A stretch of 7,498 nucleotides of DNA, taken from NCBI GenBank assembly GCA_025362535.1, contig JANYGE010000277.1, forward strand, positions 1-7,498, in the 5' to 3' direction. This document shows positions 5,899-7,498 of this stretch, in pieces. This DNA is from Hyphomicrobiales bacterium. GTDB lineage: Bacteria; Pseudomonadota; Alphaproteobacteria; Rhizobiales; Aestuariivirgaceae. The notes below the pieces were generated by a model. The model made no database searches, was not told where the DNA came from, and was given only the letters and a program-made list of their open reading frames with translations. Both the position numbers and the translations under genes were made by a program. How positions within the stretch are numbered: position 1 is the first letter of the stretch; every line of letters starts with the position of its first letter.

Positions 5899-6060
5899 AT
5901 GTGGACAACTCTCGCTAATATAGGTTGGGCCATCTCAGCAGCATTTGCGCTGTGGATGCTCTATGATTGGTTTAAGACCGATACAACATATTCAGAAGCA
6001 ATGCTCACATCCTCGCGTGAAGGCGAGATTGAAGCCGTTGCAGAAAAACATAAAGTTTGA
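5899..6060 (+). CDS. 53-residue single-helix membrane protein, unknown family
   Basis: This short gene runs from ATG at 5899 to TGA at 6058-6060. The protein starts MWTTLANIGWAISAAFALWM, a hydrophobic helix (about 4-22), followed by LYDWFKTDTTYSEAML and an acidic/basic tail ending EKHKV. The positive-inside rule predicts N-out, C-in. It lies 12 nt after the previous stop with a modest purine-rich ribosome site (AAGGTAGAG), and the next gene begins 10 nt after its stop with GGAGG directly following the TGA. It fills the gap between two well-placed genes exactly, which is the main argument that it is real. Its length would let many annotation pipelines miss it. No family is recognised; the context suggests a small permease subunit, comparable in style only to small subunits such as KdpF. 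Confidence 0.75.
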   Translation: MWTTLANIGWAISAAFALWMLYDWFKTDTTYSEAMLTSSREGEIEAVAEKHKV

Positions 6061-6070
6061 GGAGGCGAAA

Positions 6071-7471
6071 ATGGCACAAGCAACAGCGGCCGGTTCGGCT
6101 TCGCAAAAAGTATCTCTCTCGCGTGTGTTGGGTCCGGCCCATGTTTGGGCTTTGGGCGTTGGCATCGTTTTGGTGGGTGAATATACAGGGTGGAACTTTG
6201 CGGCGGATAAGGGCGGCACACTTGCAGCCCTGATCATCTGCTGGGTGGTTGGCCTGCTCTACACATCCGTGGCAATGATCGATTCGGAAGTCACTTCAAC
6301 AGTGGCCGCCGCTGGTGGTCAATATGCGCAAGCCAAACATATTGTGGGTCCGCTCATGGCATTCAATGTGGCGCTCTATCTGGTGTTTGCCTATACAATG
6401 CTTGAAGTGTCCAATGCGATTTTGGTTGCGGATACTGTCAAATCCTATGCTGGTGAAGGCTTCAGTGATTGGCATTATAAAGGCATTATTGCCACGGTGA
6501 TTGTGGTGCTGGCCGCATTGAATTATCGCGGCGTTTTGATGTCGCTCAACGTGAACTTCGTCATTACCGCTATCGCCTATTTGGCAATCATCGTGTTGTT
6601 CTTCTCGGTGCAGCCTTGGAGCCAAGGTGCGGTGCTGAAGCTCGGCGATATGGTAACGCCAGAGAATGCCTTACCCTATGGTTGGATTGGCGTTGTTGCT
6701 GCTTTCCATTGGGGCATTTGGTATTATCTCGGCATTGAAGGCACCACGCAGGCCGCAGAAGAAGTGCGCTCACCTGCCCGCTCCCTGCCTTATGGCACCA
6801 TGGCTGGCATGATCACACTTTTGATCGGCGCTTCACTCACCTGGTATATCTGCGCCTCGCTGATGCCCTGGCAATATCTTGGTTTTACCTATTATCCTTT
6901 GCTTGATGCTGGCAAACTGACCGGAAGTAAAACCTTGGAGACCATGATGTTTGTGGCAACCATTCTTGCCGCTGTGGCCTCGGCCAATGGTTGCATCAAT
7001 GATGCGGCGCGTGCTTGGTTCTCGTTGGGCCGTGATCGCTATCTGCCCACATGGTTCTCTGCCGTGCATCCGAAATACCGCACACCTTATCGCTCTATCG
7101 TGTTTCTGGTGCCGATTGCTTTGGCCTTCGCCTTTATTTCTAATCTCGGTCAGGCGATTACCTTCTCGATCCTCTCAGGCGTGCTGCATTACACCTTCAT
7201 GAGTATCAACATCATCATGTTCCGCAACAAGTGGCCCTTGGGATCGATCCGTCGGGGTTACACCCATCCATTCCATCCCCTACCTGCCATCGTGTTGCTC
7301 CTGCTTTGCATCGTCACTTACTTTGCCATTTTCCTTGGCTATGGTGCGCAGCTCACAGCGATGGTGGTGTTCTACCTGATCGTTTCCTTATGGTTCCATT
7401 TCTATCGCTATCAATATGTAAAGCGTGGTGATCAGTTCACCATGCCTTGGCCAAAACCCAAGGGCTATTGA
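6071..7471 (+). CDS. APC-superfamily permease, ethanolamine/amino-acid permease-like
   Basis: This 466-residue inner-membrane transporter has about twelve hydrophobic helices (roughly 24-44, 52-72, 95-118, 137-156, 162-182, 203-222, 243-263, 291-311, 341-361, 364-384, 404-424, 427-445). The glycine-rich helix 1 (GVGIVLVGEYTGWNF, 29-43) fits the unwound substrate site of APC transporters and resembles the ethanolamine permease branch, as does helix 6 with the following EVRSPARSLPYG loop (231-242). The ATG at 6071 has GGAGG 5 nt upstream, immediately after the previous stop; an in-frame GTG at 5945 lies inside the preceding gene. Transcribed divergently from the NMG genes, it is a good candidate for uptake of methylamine, a methylated amine or a glutamyl intermediate; the substrate is not readable from the sequence. 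No Amt-type carrier is in the window. Confidence 0.88.
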   Translation: MAQATAAGSASQKVSLSRVLGPAHVWALGVGIVLVGEYTGWNFAADKGGTLAALIICWVVGLLYTSVAMIDSEVTSTVAAAGGQYAQAKHIVGPLMAFNVALYLVFAYTMLEVSNAILVADTVKSYAGEGFSDWHYKGIIATVIVVLAALNYRGVLMSLNVNFVITAIAYLAIIVLFFSVQPWSQGAVLKLGDMVTPENALPYGWIGVVAAFHWGIWYYLGIEGTTQAAEEVRSPARSLPYGTMAGMITLLIGASLTWYICASLMPWQYLGFTYYPLLDAGKLTGSKTLETMMFVATILAAVASANGCINDAARAWFSLGRDRYLPTWFSAVHPKYRTPYRSIVFLVPIALAFAFISNLGQAITFSILSGVLHYTFMSINIIMFRNKWPLGSIRRGYTHPFHPLPAIVLLLLCIVTYFAIFLGYGAQLTAMVVFYLIVSLWFHFYRYQYVKRGDQFTMPWPKPKGY

Positions 7472-7498
7472 GTTTTGATGCAGTAATCTGAATTGGCC

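Noticed and set aside
5945..6070. Longer permease start (GTG at 5945) adding 42 residues.
   Set aside because: It lies inside the 53-codon gene in another frame; GGAGG 5 nt before 6071 is decisive.
7472..7498. Terminator or further gene after the permease.
   Set aside because: Only 27 bases remain and they show no hairpin, T-run or start signal.

Overview
The window reads as the methylamine-assimilation locus of a Gram-negative bacterium, most likely an alphaproteobacterium. The base composition is roughly balanced, the genes are tightly packed with Shine-Dalgarno sites, and the gene order matches the indirect N-methylglutamate (NMG) pathway known from alphaproteobacterial methylotrophs and methylamine users. 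No rRNA, tRNA, mobile element or CRISPR array is visible, so finer taxonomy is not supported.

Leftward-transcribed block (positions 5042 down to 1): an XRE-cupin regulator (5042-4407), a 97-nt gap holding a perfect 17-bp palindrome, then mgsA (4309-3410), mgsB (3413-2730), mgsC (2722-1397), gmaS (1367-60) and the first 20 codons of a SoxB-like gene, probably mgdA, cut by the window edge (60-1). Junctions are tight: mgsA/mgsB share ATGA, mgsC starts 7 nt after mgsB with its ribosome site over the mgsB stop, gmaS follows after 29 nt, and gmaS/mgdA share TGATG. MgsABC correspond to the amidotransferase, GXGXG and FMN-binding domains of the glutamate synthase large subunit, split over three genes. 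Together the genes would take methylamine to gamma-glutamylmethylamide (GmaS), then to N-methylglutamate (MgsABC), with oxidation back to glutamate plus a C1 unit by MgdABCD, which would lie beyond the left edge.

Divergent rightward block (5207-7471): three consecutive small membrane proteins (95, 126 and 53 residues; 2, 2 and 1 predicted membrane helices) followed by a 466-residue, about 12-helix APC-superfamily permease resembling the ethanolamine permease branch. All four genes have their own ribosome sites and spacing of 10-12 nt. I do not recognise the three small proteins. The arrangement suggests a permease with small membrane partners, controlled together with the NMG genes, and it is the least explained part of the window. 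The 164-nt divergent control region (5043-5206) holds a 5' leader inverted repeat and a weak sigma-54-like element.
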